Part shown: in pieces, positions 1 through 11,334 of the stretch
Layout of the letters: each line of letters starts with the position of its first letter
Position numbering within the stretch: the stretch's first letter is position 1
NCBI RefSeq assembly: GCF_002575655.3
Contig: NC_053036.3
Coordinates: forward strand, 646,682,736-646,746,735
Reading direction: 5' to 3'
Length of the DNA stretch: 64,000 bases
From: Aegilops tauschii subsp. strangulata
Taxonomy: Eukaryota > Streptophyta > Magnoliopsida > Poales > Poaceae
Notes under the pieces: model-generated
Told to the model about the DNA's origin: nothing
Seen by the model: the letters and a program-made list of their open reading frames with translations, nothing else
Databases searched by the model: none
Made by a program: the position numbers and the translations under genes

Positions 1-989
1 ATAAAGATCTTCGTAGAATATGTGGGAGCCAATATGGGCATCCAGGTCCCGCTATTGGTTATTGACCGGAGACGTGTCTCGGTCATGTCTACATAGTTCT
101 CGAACCCGTAGGGTCCGCACGCTTAACGTTACGATGACAGTTTTATTGAGTTTTTATGTACCGAAGGAGTTCGGAGTCCCGGATGAGATCGGGGATATGA
201 CGAGGAGTCTCGAAATGGTCGAGACGTAAAAATCGATATATTGGACGACTATATTCGGACTTTGGAAAGGTTCCGAGTGATTCAGGTATTTTTCGGAGTA
301 CCGGAGAGTTACGGGAATTCGTATTGGGCCTTAATGGGCCATACGGGAAAGGAGAGAAAGGCCTCAAAAGGTGGCCGCACCCCTCCCCATGGTCTGGTCC
401 GAATTGGACTAGGGAAGGGGGGCGCACCCTTCCTTCTTTATCCTTCCCCCTTCCCTTCTCCTACTCCCACAAGGAAAGGAGGAGTGGGTGGGAGTAGGAC
501 TCCCCCCTATGGCGCGCCTCTCCCCTTGGCCGGCTGCCTCCCCCTTGCTCCTTTATATACGGGGGCAGGGGGGCACCCCAGAGACACAACAATTGATCCT
601 TGAGATCTCTTAGCCGTGTGCGGTGCCCCCCTCCACCATATTACACCTCGATAATACCGTTGCGGAGCTTAGGCGAAGCCCTGCGTCGGTGGAACATCAT
701 CATCGTCACCACGCCGTCGTGCTGACGAAACTCTCCCTCAACACTCGGCTGGATCGGAGCTCGAGGGACGTCATTGAGCTGAACGTGTGTAGAACTCGGA
801 GGTGCCGTACGTTCGGTACTTGATCGGTCGGATCGTGAAGACGTACGACTACATCAACCGCGTTGTGATAACGCTTCCGCTGTCGGTCTACGAGGGTACG
901 TGGACAACACTCTCCCCTCTCGTTGCTATGCATCACCATGATCTTGCGTGTGCGTAGGAAATTTTTTGAAATTACTGCGTTCCCCAACA
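1..989 (+). repeat. 5' LTR (partial) of Copia element
   Basis: The left end is cut by the window; the right end is the LTR terminus CCCCAACA at 982-989. It carries the promoter that would drive the genomic RNA. The short open frames in it recur at the same places in the 3' LTR and are not genes. Confidence 0.93.
552..559 (+). promoter_or_regulatory. LTR TATA box
   Basis: TTTATATA lies in a GC-rich setting inside the LTR and is kept at 7553-7560 in the 3' copy. Its place about 430 bp before the LTR end fits the U3/R promoter of this group. Inferred from sequence only. Confidence 0.6.
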
Positions 990-990
990 G

Positions 991-1003
991 TGGCATCCGA
1001 GCC
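991..1003 (+). other. Primer-binding site (initiator tRNA-Met type)
   Basis: TGGCATCCGAGCC starts two bases after the 5' LTR. It differs at two places from the usual TGGTATCAGAGCC seen at the second Copia copy (44383), which is complementary to initiator methionine tRNA. Confidence 0.8.
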
Positions 1004-2259
1004 TGGTTTTATGCGTTGATGCTATGCACGAGTAGAACACAAGTGAGTTGTGGGCGATATAAGTCATACTGCTTACCAGCATGTCATACTTTGGTTCAGC
1101 GGTATTGTGAGATGAAGCGGCCCGGACCGACATTACGCGTACGCTTACGCGAGATTGGTTTCACCGTTGCGAGCACTGGTTGCATAAAGGCGACTGGCGG
1201 GTGTCTGTCTCTCTCACTTTAGTTGAACCGAGTGTGGCTACGCCCGGTCCTTGCGAAGGTTAAAACAGCACCAACTTGACAAACTATCGTTGTGGTTTTG
1301 ATGCGTAGGTAAGAACGGTTCTTGCTAAGCCCGTAGCAGCCACGTAAAACTTGCAACAACAAAGTAGAGGACGTCTAACTTGTTTTTGCAGGGCATGTTG
1401 TGATGTGATATGGTCAAGACATGATGTGATATAATTTGTTGTATGAGATGATCATGTTTTGTAACCGAGTTATCGGCAACTGGCAGGAGCCATATGGTTT
1501 TCGTTTTATTGTATGCAATGCAATCGCCATGTAATGCTTTACTTTATCACTAAGCGGTAACGATAGTCGTAGAAGCATAAGATTGACGAGACGACAACGA
1601 TGCTACGATGGAGATCAAGATGTCGCGCCGGTGACGATGGTGATCATGACGGTGCTTCGGAGATGGAGATCACAAGCACGGTGCTTCGGAGATGGAGATC
1701 ACAAGCACAAGATGATGATGGCCATATCATATCACTTATATTGATTGCATGTGATGTTAATCCTTTATGCATCGTATCTTGCTTTGTTTGACGGTAGCAT
1801 TATAAGATGATCCTTCACTAAATTATCAAAGTATAAGTGTTCTCCCTGAGTATGCACCGTTGCGAAAGTTCTTCGTGCTGAGACACCACGTGATGATCGA
1901 GTGTGATAGGCTCTACATTCAAATACAACGGGTACAAAACAGTTGCACACGCGGAATACTCAGGTTAAACTTGACGAGCCTAGCATATAACAGATATGGC
2001 CTCGGAACACGGAGACCGAAAGGTCGAGCGTGAATCATATAGTAGATATGATCAACATAGTGATGTTCACCATTGAAACTACTCCATCTCACGTGATGAT
2101 CGGACATGGTTTAGTTAATATGGATCACGTGATCACTTAGAGGATTAGAGGGATGTCTATCTAAGTGGGAGTTCTTAAGTAATATGATTAATTGAACTTG
2201 AATTTATCATGAACTTAGTACCTGATAGTATTTTGCTTGTCTATGTTAATTGTAGATAG
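1004..2259 (+). other. Copia untranslated leader
   Basis: This 1.25 kb between the primer-binding site and gag holds no credible gene. It matches 44396-45668 of the second Copia copy in pattern, including the GATGGAGATCA-type tandem stretch near 1610-1700. It is expected to contain the packaging signal, which cannot be seen by eye. Confidence 0.7.
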
Positions 2260-5200
2260 ATGGCCCGTGCTGTTGTTCCGTTGAATTTTAATGCGTTTCT
2301 TGAGAAAGCAAAGTTGAAAGATGATGGTAGCAATTACACGGACTAGGTCCGTAACTTGAGGATTATCCTCATTGCTGCACAGAAGAATTACGTCCTGGAA
2401 GCACCGCTGGGTGCCAGGCCTGCTGCAGGAGCAACACCATATGTTATGAACGTCTGGCAGAGCAAAGCTGATGACTACTCGATAGTTCAGTGTGCCATGC
2501 TTTACGGCTTAGAACCGGGTCTTCAACGACGTTTTGAACGTCATGGAGCATATGAGATGTTCCAGGAGTTGAAGTTAATATTTCAAGCAAATGCCCGAAT
2601 TGAGAGATATGAAGTCTCCAATAAGTTCTTCAGCTGCAAGATGGAAGAGAATAGTTCTGTCAGTGAGCATATACTCAAAATGTCTGGGTATAACAATCAC
2701 TTGATTCAACTGGGAGTTAATCTTCCGGATGATAGCGTCATTGACAGAATTCTTCAATCACTGCCACCAAGCTACAAGAGCTTCGTGATGAACTATAATA
2801 TGCAAGGGATGAGTAAGACAATTCCCGAGCTCTTCGCAATGCTAAAGGCTGCGGAGGTAGAAATCAAAAAGGAGCATCAAGTGTTGATGGTCAATAAGAC
2901 CACCAGTTTCAAGAAAAAGGGTAAAGGGAAGAAGAAAGGGAACTTCAAGAAGAACAGCAAACAAGTTGCTGCTCAGGAGAAGAAACCCAAGTCTGGACCT
3001 AAACCTGAAATTGAGTGCTTCTACTGCAAGCAAACTGGTCACTGGAAGCGGAACTGCCCAAAGTATTTGGCGGATAAGAAGGATGGCAAGGTGAACAAAG
3101 GTATATGTGATATACATGTTATTGATGTGTACCTTACTAATGCTCGCAGTAGCACCTGGGTATTTGATACTGGTTCTGTTGCTAATATTTGCAACTCGAA
3201 ACAGGGGCTACGGATTAAGCGAAGATTGGCTAAGGACGAGGTGACGATGCGCGTGGGAAATGGTTCCAAAGTTGATGTGATCGCGGTCGGCACGCTACCT
3301 CTACATCTACCTTCGGGATTAGTTTTAGACCTAAATAATTGTTATTTGGTGCCAGCGTTGAGCATGAACATTATATCTGGATCTTGTTTGATGCGAGACG
3401 ATTATTCATTTAAATCAGAGAATAATGGTTGTTCTATTTATATGAGTAATATCTTTTATGGTCATGCACCCTTGAAGAGTGGTCTATTTTTGTTGAATCT
3501 CGATAGTAGTGATACACATATTCATAATATTGAAACCAAAAGATGCAGAGTTGATAATGATAGTGCAACTTATTTGTGGCACTGCCGTTTAGGTCATATC
3601 GGTGTAAAGCGCATGAAAAAACTCCATACTGATGGACTTTTGGAACCACTTGATTATGAATCACTTGGTACTTGCGAACCGTGCCTCATGGGCAAGATGA
3701 CTAAAACACCGTTCTCCGGAACTATGGAGAGAGCAACAGATTTGTTGGAAATCATACATACAGATGTATGTGGTCCGATGAATGTTGAGGCTCGTGGCGG
3801 ATATCGTTATTTTCTCACCTTCACACATGATTTAAGCAGATATGGGTATATCTACTTAATGAAACATAAGTCTGAAACATTTGAAAAGTTCAAAGAATTT
3901 CAGAGTGAAGCTGAAAATCATCGTAACAAGAAAATAAAGTTTCTACGATCAGATCGTGGAGGAGAATATTTGAGTTACGAGTTTGGTCTACATTTGAAAC
4001 AATGCGGAATAGTTTCGCAACTCACGCCACCCGGAACACCACAGCGTAATGGTGTGTCCGAACGTCGTAATCGCACTTTACTAGATATGGTGCAATCTAT
4101 GATGTCTCTTACTGATTTACCGCTATCGTTTTGGGGTTATGCTTTAGAGACGGCTGCATTCACGTTAAATAGGGCACCATCAAAATCCGTTGAGACGACG
4201 CCTTATGAACTGTGGTTTGGCAAGAAACCAAAGTTGTCGTTTCTTAAAGTTTGGGGCTGCGATGCTTATGTGAAGAAACTTCAACCTGATAAGATCGAAC
4301 CCAAATCGGAGAAATGTGTCTTCATAGGATACCCAAAGGAGACTGTTGGGTATACCTTCTATCACAGATACGAAGGCAAAACTTTTGTTGCTAAATTCGG
4401 AAATTTTCTAGAGAAGGAGTTTCTCTCGAAAGAAGTGAGTGGGAGGAAAGTAGAACTTGATGAGGTAACTATACCTGCTCCCTTATTGGAAAGTAGTTCA
4501 TCACAGAAACCAGTTTCTGAGACACCTACACCAATTAGTGAGGAAGTTAATGATGATGATCATGAAACTTCAGATCAAGTTATTACTGAACCTCGTAGAT
4601 CAACCAGAGTAAGATCCGCACCAGAGTGGTACGGTAATCCTGTTCTGGAAGTTATGTTACTAGACCATGACGAACCTACGAACTATGAAGAAGCGATGGT
4701 GAGCCCAGATTCCGCAAAATGGCTTGAGTCCATGAAATCTGAGATGGGATCCATGTATGAGAACAAAGTATGGACTTTGGTTGACTTGCCCAATGATCGG
4801 TAAGCCATTGAAAATAAATGGATCTTCAAGAAGAAGACTGACGCTGATGGTAATGTTACTGTCTATAAAGCTCGACTTGTTGCGAAAGGTTTTCGACAAG
4901 TTCAAGGGATTGACTACGATGAGACCTTCTCACCCGTAGCGATGCTTAAGTCTGTCCGAATCATGTTAGCAATTGCCGCATTTTATGATTATGAAATTTG
5001 GCAAATGGATGTAAAAACTGCATTCCTGAATGGATTTTTGGAAGAAGAGTTGTATATGATGCAACCAGAAGGTTTTGTCGATCCAAAGGGAGCTAACAAA
5101 GTGTGCAAGCTCCAGCGATCCATTTATGGACTGGTGCAAGCCTCTCGGCGTTGGAATAAACGCTTTGATAGTGTGATCAAAGCATTTGGTTTTATACAGA

Positions 5201-6246
5201 CTTTTGGAGAAGCCTGTATTTACAAGAAAGTGAGTGGGAGCTCTGTAGCATTTCTGATATTATATGTGGATGACATATTACTGATTGGAAATGATATAGA
5301 ATTTCTGGATAGCATAAAGGGATACTTGAATAAGAGTTTTTCAATGAAAGACCTCGGTGAAGCTGCGTATATATTGGGCATCAAGATCTATAGAGATAGA
5401 TCAAGACGCTTAATTGGACTTTCACAAAGCACATACCTTGACAAAGTTTTGAAGAAGTTCAAAATGGATCAAGCAAAGAAAGGATTCTTGCCTGTGTTGC
5501 AAGGTGTGAAGTTGAGTAAGACTCAATGCCCGACCACTGCAGAAGATTGAGAGAAGATGAAAGATGTCCCCTATGCTTCAGCCATAGGCTCTATCATGTA
5601 TGCAATGTTGTGTACCAGACCTGATGTATGCCTTGCTATAAGTCTAGCAGGAAGGTACCAAAGTAATCCAGGAGTGGATCACTGGACAGCGGTCAAGAAA
5701 ATCCTGAAATACCTGAAAAGGACTAAGGATATGTTTCTCGTATATGGAGGTGACAAAGAGCTCATCGTAAATGGTTACGTTGATGCAAGCTTTGACACTG
5801 ATCCGGACGATTCTAAATCGCAAACCGGATACGTATTTACATTGAACAGTGGAGCTGTCAGTTGGTGCAGTTCTAAACAAAGCGTCGTGGCGGGATCTAC
5901 ATGTGAAGCGGAGTACATAGCTGCTTCGGAAGCAGCAAATGAAGGAGTCTGGATGAAGGAGTTCATATCCGATCTAGGTGTCATACCTAGCGCATCGGGT
6001 CCTATGAAAATCTTTTGTGACAATACTGGTGCAATTGCCTTGGCAAAGGAATCCAGATTTCACAAGAGAACCAAGCACATCAAAAGACGCTTCAATTCCA
6101 TCCGGGGTTTAGTCCAGGTGGGAGACATAGAAATTTGCAAGATACATACGGATCTGAATGTTGCAGACCCGTTGACTAAGCCTCTTCCACGAGCAAAACA
6201 TGATCAGCACCAAGGCTCCATGGGTGTAAGAATCATTACTGTGTAA
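2260..6246 (+). pseudogene. Copia gag-pol polyprotein with three nonsense codons
   Basis: One frame runs from ATG 2260 to TAA 6244-6246 (1328 codons plus the stop). Order of domains: gag with zinc knuckle CFYCKQTGHWKRNC near 3016; aspartic protease core DTGS near 3166; integrase with an H-H-C-C zinc site near 3580-3690 and D, D, E residues (HTD, SDRGGEY, SERRN); reverse transcriptase with YVDD near 5265; RNase H with DASFD, EAEYIAAS and DNTGA. This PR-INT-RT-RH order defines Ty1/copia. The frame is closed by TAG at 2344 (codon 29), TAA at 4801 and TGA at 5548, and reopens in the same frame each time. The second Copia fragment has TGG where this one has TAG at 2344, so that is a G-to-A change. 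TGA 5548 fits decay of a CGA codon and TAA 4801 fits CAA. No frameshift was seen. Confidence 0.93.
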
Positions 6247-6263
6247 TCTAGATTATTGACTCT

Positions 6264-6279
6264 AGTGCAAGTGGGAGAC
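6264..6279 (+). other. Polypurine tract
   Basis: The purine-rich run ending GTGGGAGAC directly precedes the 3' LTR and is the usual site for plus-strand priming in this group. Confidence 0.7.
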
Positions 6280-7990
6280 TGAAGGAAATATGCCCTAGAG
6301 GCAATAATAAAGTATTATTTATTTCCTCGTATCATGATAAATGTTTATTATTCATGCTAGAATTGTATTAACCGGAAACATAATACATGTGTGAATATAT
6401 AGACAAACAGAGTGTCACTAGTATGCCTCTACTTGACTAGCTCGTTAATCAAAGATGGTTATGTTTCCTAGCCATAGACATAAGTTATCATTTGATTAAT
6501 GAGATCACCTCATTAGGAGAATGACGTGATTGACTTGACCCATTCCGTTAGCTTAGCACTCAATCGTTTAGTATGTTGCTATTGCTTTCTTCATGACTTA
6601 TACATGTTCCTATGACTATGAGATTATGCAACTCCCGTTTACCGGAGGAACACTTTGTGTGCTACCAAACGTCACAACGTAAATGGGTGATTATAAAGGT
6701 GCTCTACATGTGTCTCCAAAGGTACTTGTTGGGTTGGCGTATTTCGAGATTAGGATTTGTCACTCCAATTGTCGGAGAGGTATCTCTGGGCCCACTCGGT
6801 AATGCACATCACTATAAGCCTTGCAAGCATTGTGACTAATGAGTTAGTTGCGGGATGATGTGTTACGGAACGAGTAAAGAGACTTGCCGGTAACGAGATT
6901 GAACTAGGTACCGAGATACCGACGATCAAATCTCGGGCAAGTAACATACCGGTGACAAAGGGAACAACGTATGTTGTTATGCGGTCTAACCGATAAAGAT
7001 CTTCGTAGAATATGTGGGAGCCAATATGGGCATCCAGGTCCCGCTATTGGTTATTGACCGGAGACGTGTCTCGGTCATGTCTACATAGTTCTCGAACCCG
7101 TAGGGTCCGCACGCTTAACGTTACGATGACAGTTTTATTGAGTTTTTATGTACCGAAGGAGTTCGGAGTCCCGGATGAGATCGGGGATATGACGAGGAGT
7201 CTCGAAATGGTCGAGACGTAAAAATCGATATATTGGACGACTATATTCGGACTTCGGAAAGGTTCCGAGTGATTCGGGTATTTTTTGGAGTACCGAAGAG
7301 TTACGGGAATTCGTATTGGGCCTTAATGGGCCATACGGGAAAGGAGAGAAAGGCCTCAAAAGGTGGCCGCACCCCTCCCCATGGTCTGGTCCGAATTGGA
7401 CTAGGGAAGGGGGGGCGCACCCTTCCTTCTTTCTCCTTCCCCCTTCCCTTCTCCTACTCCCACAAGGAAAGGAGGAGTCCTACTCCCGGTGGGAGTAGGA
7501 CTCCCCCCTATGGCGCGCCTCTCCCCTTGGCCGGCTGCCTCCCCCTTGCTCCTTTATATACGGGGGCAGGGGGGCACCCCAGAGACACAACAATTGATCC
7601 TTGAGATCTCTTAGCCGTGTGCGGTGCCCCCCTCCACCATATTACACCTCGATAATACCGTTGCGGAGCTTAGGCGAAGCCCTGCGTCGGTGGAACATCA
7701 TCATCGTCACCACGCCGTCGTGCTGACGAAACTCTCCCTCAACACTCGGCTGGATCGGAGTTCGAGGGACGTCATCGAGCTGAACGTGTGTAGAACTCGG
7801 AGGTGCTGTACGTTCGGTACTTGATCGGTCGGATCGTGAAGACGTACGACTACATCAACCGCGTTGTGATAACGCTTCCGCTGTCGGTCTACGAGGGTAC
7901 GTGGACAACACTCTCCCCTCTCGTTGCTATGCATCACCATGATCTTGCGTGTGCGTAGGAATTTTTTTGAAATTACTACGTTCCCCAACA
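6280..7990 (+). repeat. 3' LTR of Copia element (1711 bp)
   Basis: The full-length LTR runs from TGAAGGAAAT to CCCCAACA. From 6993 on it repeats bases 1-989 with two small indels, one a ~8-bp difference near 7470-7490. It carries the same TATA box at 7553-7560. Confidence 0.95.
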
Positions 7991-8222
7991 GGACATGCCA
8001 ACCAATGGCACGGTGACCCTTGAAGCTCCTGATGAACCTACCCATGTCATCACTCCTTCGTCGTACTACATCTGCAAAAACGACGACAGGATGGTAATAG
8101 AAAAGTCTTCTTTCAAAGACTTCATATCAGCTACATCCTTTGTTGAAAAGAACGTTGTTCTAATCACTTTCAAAGAGCGCCATGACCGTTCTGTGTCCAT
8201 CATCATTCAACGCATTCTGTAG
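7991..8222 (+). pseudogene. 3' part of a REM-like B3 gene, cut by the Copia insertion
   Basis: The frame starting within the first bases after the LTR reads DMPTNGTVTLEAP..., then DRMVIEKSSFKDFI, then VVLITFKERHDRSV, ending at TAG 8220-8222. The same pattern occurs in the last exon of the B3-like gene at 11335 (TGVLTLEV, NRMVLKQEGFSDFL, LVLITFKERVGRLV), so the two are paralogues. It fits the C-terminal half of a plant B3 DNA-binding domain. The upstream half would lie left of the window, beyond the retrotransposon. An ATG at 7995 is present but the piece is too short for a complete domain. B3 assignment is by pattern and moderately sure. Confidence 0.55.
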
Positions 8223-9154
8223 ATTCTGTCGGAACCGGCACCTAAAATGGAAGCAAACAGTGTATCTCCTAGGATGTTCAGCGCTCATTTCAAGATGATG
8301 CCTCCCAGGAGCAAAACACTGGTTAAAATAAGTTTGCTAGTTAGGATGGTAGAGTAATGTAACTATTATGGACCATGTGCTTGCTTGAACTATCCGAATG
8401 ATCTTTTGGAACTTATGTAGCTCTTACGGACCCTCTACTCACTGTTTCAACCATCGGAATGATCCTTTGCAACAAATGTTGTTTGAACTATCAGAATGAT
8501 TCATTGGAAAAAATGTAGTTCTAATCCTTTGAAAAGTTCACAATTCAAAAAAACAAAAAACAGAAAGAATCATTTTAAAAAATCAAACGAAACAAGAATC
8601 AGTTTTTGATCCAAAACCTATAGCAATGCCATGTTATCAAACTTATTCAAACGATCTACTGAAACATATCTCAATTTAAAACCAAACAAGACTCCATTTT
8701 CAAGTGCAAACTATGTTTACTTCACCAACTTTTCATGAACACACACTTGTGCACCGAATAACATAACAACAGTGCCTCCCTGACCAAGGAAGATTGTTAA
8801 TTGAAAAATACATTTTCACAACAAAGGCATGACCATGCATCTGCTGAGTGTTCTACCGTTCACACGACTACTTTCACAGCCAAAGATGGAATACGCACAT
8901 ATGGATCACGCACGCTGCACGCAACGAATAAAAAAAATCAATGAACAAGACAAGTGAAAATCTTAAAAAAACAAATAAAACAAACGCTTGTTTCCAAAAA
9001 TCTACACCTGGAACCGCCGGGTGACTAGCAACTGCTCTTTGGCGGTTTCCTTTTTTGCATGATAAAAGATCCCTTTCACTTTTCCGACTCCATTTGCATC
9101 CTCTTCCTTGAAAGTTTCTAGCCGGCCACAGTTCACCACCGCACACCTCCAGCC
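8223..9154. other. Spacer: old 3' region and exonuclease upstream region
   Basis: No gene is visible. Short diverged repeats of the type CTATCCGAATGATC...TTTGGAAC occur at about 8390, 8455 and 8490. A TATA-like GATAAAAG lies at about 9060, some 95 bases before the exonuclease ATG, and may serve as its promoter. Confidence 0.4.
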
Positions 9155-9852
9155 ATGGACGAGGGAAACTAACAACATTCACCGAGCACATCACTACCCA
9201 CGGTACAACCGTGCTGGAGGTGGTGTACACCAACGACCCAAGGACCATGGAGCGGATCATCAAAAAGTACGAGGAATGGCTAAAGGAGGAGAAGAACAAG
9301 TTCGTCGGCCTCGACCTCGAGTACACACGTAAGAGCAGTTACATACGACAAGGGATCGCCGTCGTCCAACTTGCCATGCGCGAGCATGTCCTTGTATACC
9401 ACTACTGCAGGTCCGAGCGCTCCCAGGCGTTAGTTGACTTCCTGCAACGGAAAGCGGTAACTTTCACTAGCGTCGACACCAGGAACGACAAGACCATGCT
9501 TGCCCGTGCATGGATCAAAATTCCAGACGAGCACCACGTCGACATCCAGAGGCTATTCTGCATCAATGGTGGTGGAGAAAGGGACTCCATGGCTGACCTT
9601 GCAGCGGCCATCATCGACCCCTCATACAAGAACATGAAGAAATCATTCCCAAAGGAGAAGCACCAGTTCTGGGAGTGGAAGCCACTTTCCCCGATACACC
9701 TTGAGTACGCGGCAAAGGACGGGTATGTTAGCTACGAGTTGTACCATAGAATCCTAATCATCAAGAACGGGCTACGTCACCTCCACCAACAACCAGTGAA
9801 AGAAAGACTCCGCCCACGTAAGAACAAAGATGAGGGATCTTCCAGTGGCTGA
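9155..9852 (+). pseudogene. WRN/RNase D-like 3'-5' exonuclease, early frameshift
   Basis: A single-exon gene of about 232 codons for a DEDD-type 3'-5' exonuclease like the plant WRN-exo proteins, which trim nucleic acid 3' ends. Exo I is GLDLEYT (Asp and Glu, ~9307-9327); exo II includes the Asp of TRNDKTML (~9480); exo III is YAAKDGYVSYELY (Tyr and Asp, ~9706-9744). All metal-binding residues of the DEDDy pattern are visible. The best start, ATG 9155 in a strong GCCATGG context, reads only five codons before TAA 9170. The exonuclease frame is offset as if one A were lost in the GAGGGAAAC run. A later in-frame ATG at 9247 would still keep exo I-III, so a shorter active protein is possible. 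The tail is basic (RLRPRKNK). The function on RNA or DNA cannot be told from sequence. Confidence 0.75.
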
Positions 9853-10540
9853 AAGCGCTGGAAGGGAAACAGTGGTTGGTAAATTGCGAGAAAATGGATC
9901 GTGTCGTGATTGATTGATCTGCCGTGATTGAGGGATCGGGTGCGTGGCACAACTATTATGGTAATTTAGGTTGAATGAACCCATGTTGTAAATATGTTTG
10001 TTGTTGCTCAAAGATGTTGTCTGTATTGTATTGCTATTTTACGTCTGAACTTTGAACACAGTGGTGTGCGTGTCTAAATGTAATTAGTAAGTTATGTCCC
10101 AGTATTGAGCAAGCATATATTGTATCCATGACTATAGAACGAGATATATGTCGCACGATATTGTATTATAATTTTCATACTCAACCTTTACAAGATGCAT
10201 CATGCATTTACAAGAATATGTGATGGTATCGTTGTAAACTTTCAGTAGAATGCTTATTCAACATTGGCATGAACAATTCATAAATATTGCAGAAGAACAT
10301 TCGGTACACAGATGCAAGGGACAAGAACTTTGTTACTTTGACCACATTGAAAATAAAATAAAATCACACAACACAACCATTTCACATCAAACATCACTCC
10401 GTCCATTCACAACATCCTTGCTATTGCACACAGGTTCCTCTCCGTACACCAGTTCTCCACGATGCCACAAAATTACACTACTGTGTGCAACTGACCTATG
10501 TACAACCGTGGCTCTCTAAGTGTCAACTCAACCCATGCCT
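9853..10540. other. Exonuclease 3' flank
   Basis: AT-rich DNA with several AATAAA-like and TTGTATT motifs, likely the 3' UTR and spacer. No gene is supported. Confidence 0.4.
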
Positions 10541-11150
10541 CTGGTGCCACGCACCCGTGACCCTAGAGACTTCACACCTGTGCATCCACAACCGAGCCTC
10601 TCTAACCAAATATTCGGACCGATGCCTCTGCTGCCATACATCCGTGCCTCTAGACTCATGACAGCAGCAAGAGGGTTGAAAACCGTGCATCCACACAACC
10701 GTGCTTGTACTGACTGCACTTCGGTGCCTCCGTTTGCTCGATCGACGTGCCTCACATGAAACCCACAGTAACTCTACGTGCTCCGCGCGCGTGATCGCCC
10801 GTGCAACTTTGGTGCTGCACACGTGCTCCTCTCGGTATACCCGTGCCTCCGCACAACCGTGTCTGTACTGGCTTCAATTCCATGCCTCCATTTGCTCAAT
10901 CCATGTGCCTCACATGAAACCCACTGTATACGTGCTACACACACGTGCCTCTCGCATGAAACCCGCAGTATCTCTACGTGTTCAGCACGCGTCATCGCCC
11001 GTCCAACTTTGGTGCTACACACACGCTGCCTGTTCTGACTTCAATTCCGTGCCTCCTTTTGCTGAATCCAGGTGCCTCTCACATAAAAGAGATGCACAGC
11101 CATGCCTCAGAGTAAACAACACACGTGCCTCTACTGTATTTATAACTATG
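10540..11150. repeat. GTGCCTC-rich imperfect tandem repeat
   Basis: The core GTGCCTC/CATGCCTC recurs many times. A longer unit that starts TGTACTG and runs through GTGCCTCACATGAAACCC to CTTTGGTGCTACACAC occurs at about 10708, 10862 and 11031, so spacing is about 155-170 bp. The open frames here are by-products of the repeat. It lies just beyond the 3' end of the minus-strand B3-like gene. Confidence 0.7.
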
Positions 11151-11334
11151 ACCACAATTAACTAACATCCGTCCAAAAAAACATCTTTAAAAGAGATGCA
11201 CATCCATGCCTCTTCTACAAACGAACAACAGCAATGAACAGTTAGGTTCCTGTCGTCTCATATATCTAAATAACATTAAACCGCAACATAGATTTTTAAA
11301 CGAAATCCATTATGTTCAAAGGCTATAACTAACA

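Larger units (their letters stand above)
1..7990 (+). mobile_element. Copia LTR retrotransposon, Angela/WIS/BARE-1 group, 5' end outside window
   Basis: The segment 1-989 is repeated at 6993-7990 and the two copies flank a Copia gag-pol frame, so this is a two-LTR element whose first ~710 bases lie left of the window. The LTR begins TGAAGGAAATATGCCCTAGA and ends CCCCAACA, as in the Angela/WIS/BARE-1 group of Triticeae. A primer-binding site follows the 5' LTR and a purine-rich tract precedes the 3' LTR. By eye the two LTR copies differ by about 10 substitutions and 2 indels over ~985 bp, mostly transitions, which points to a recent insertion. The polyprotein has three premature stops, so this copy cannot encode a full product. 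The target duplication cannot be checked because the left end is absent; the five bases after the right LTR are GGACA. Confidence 0.95.
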
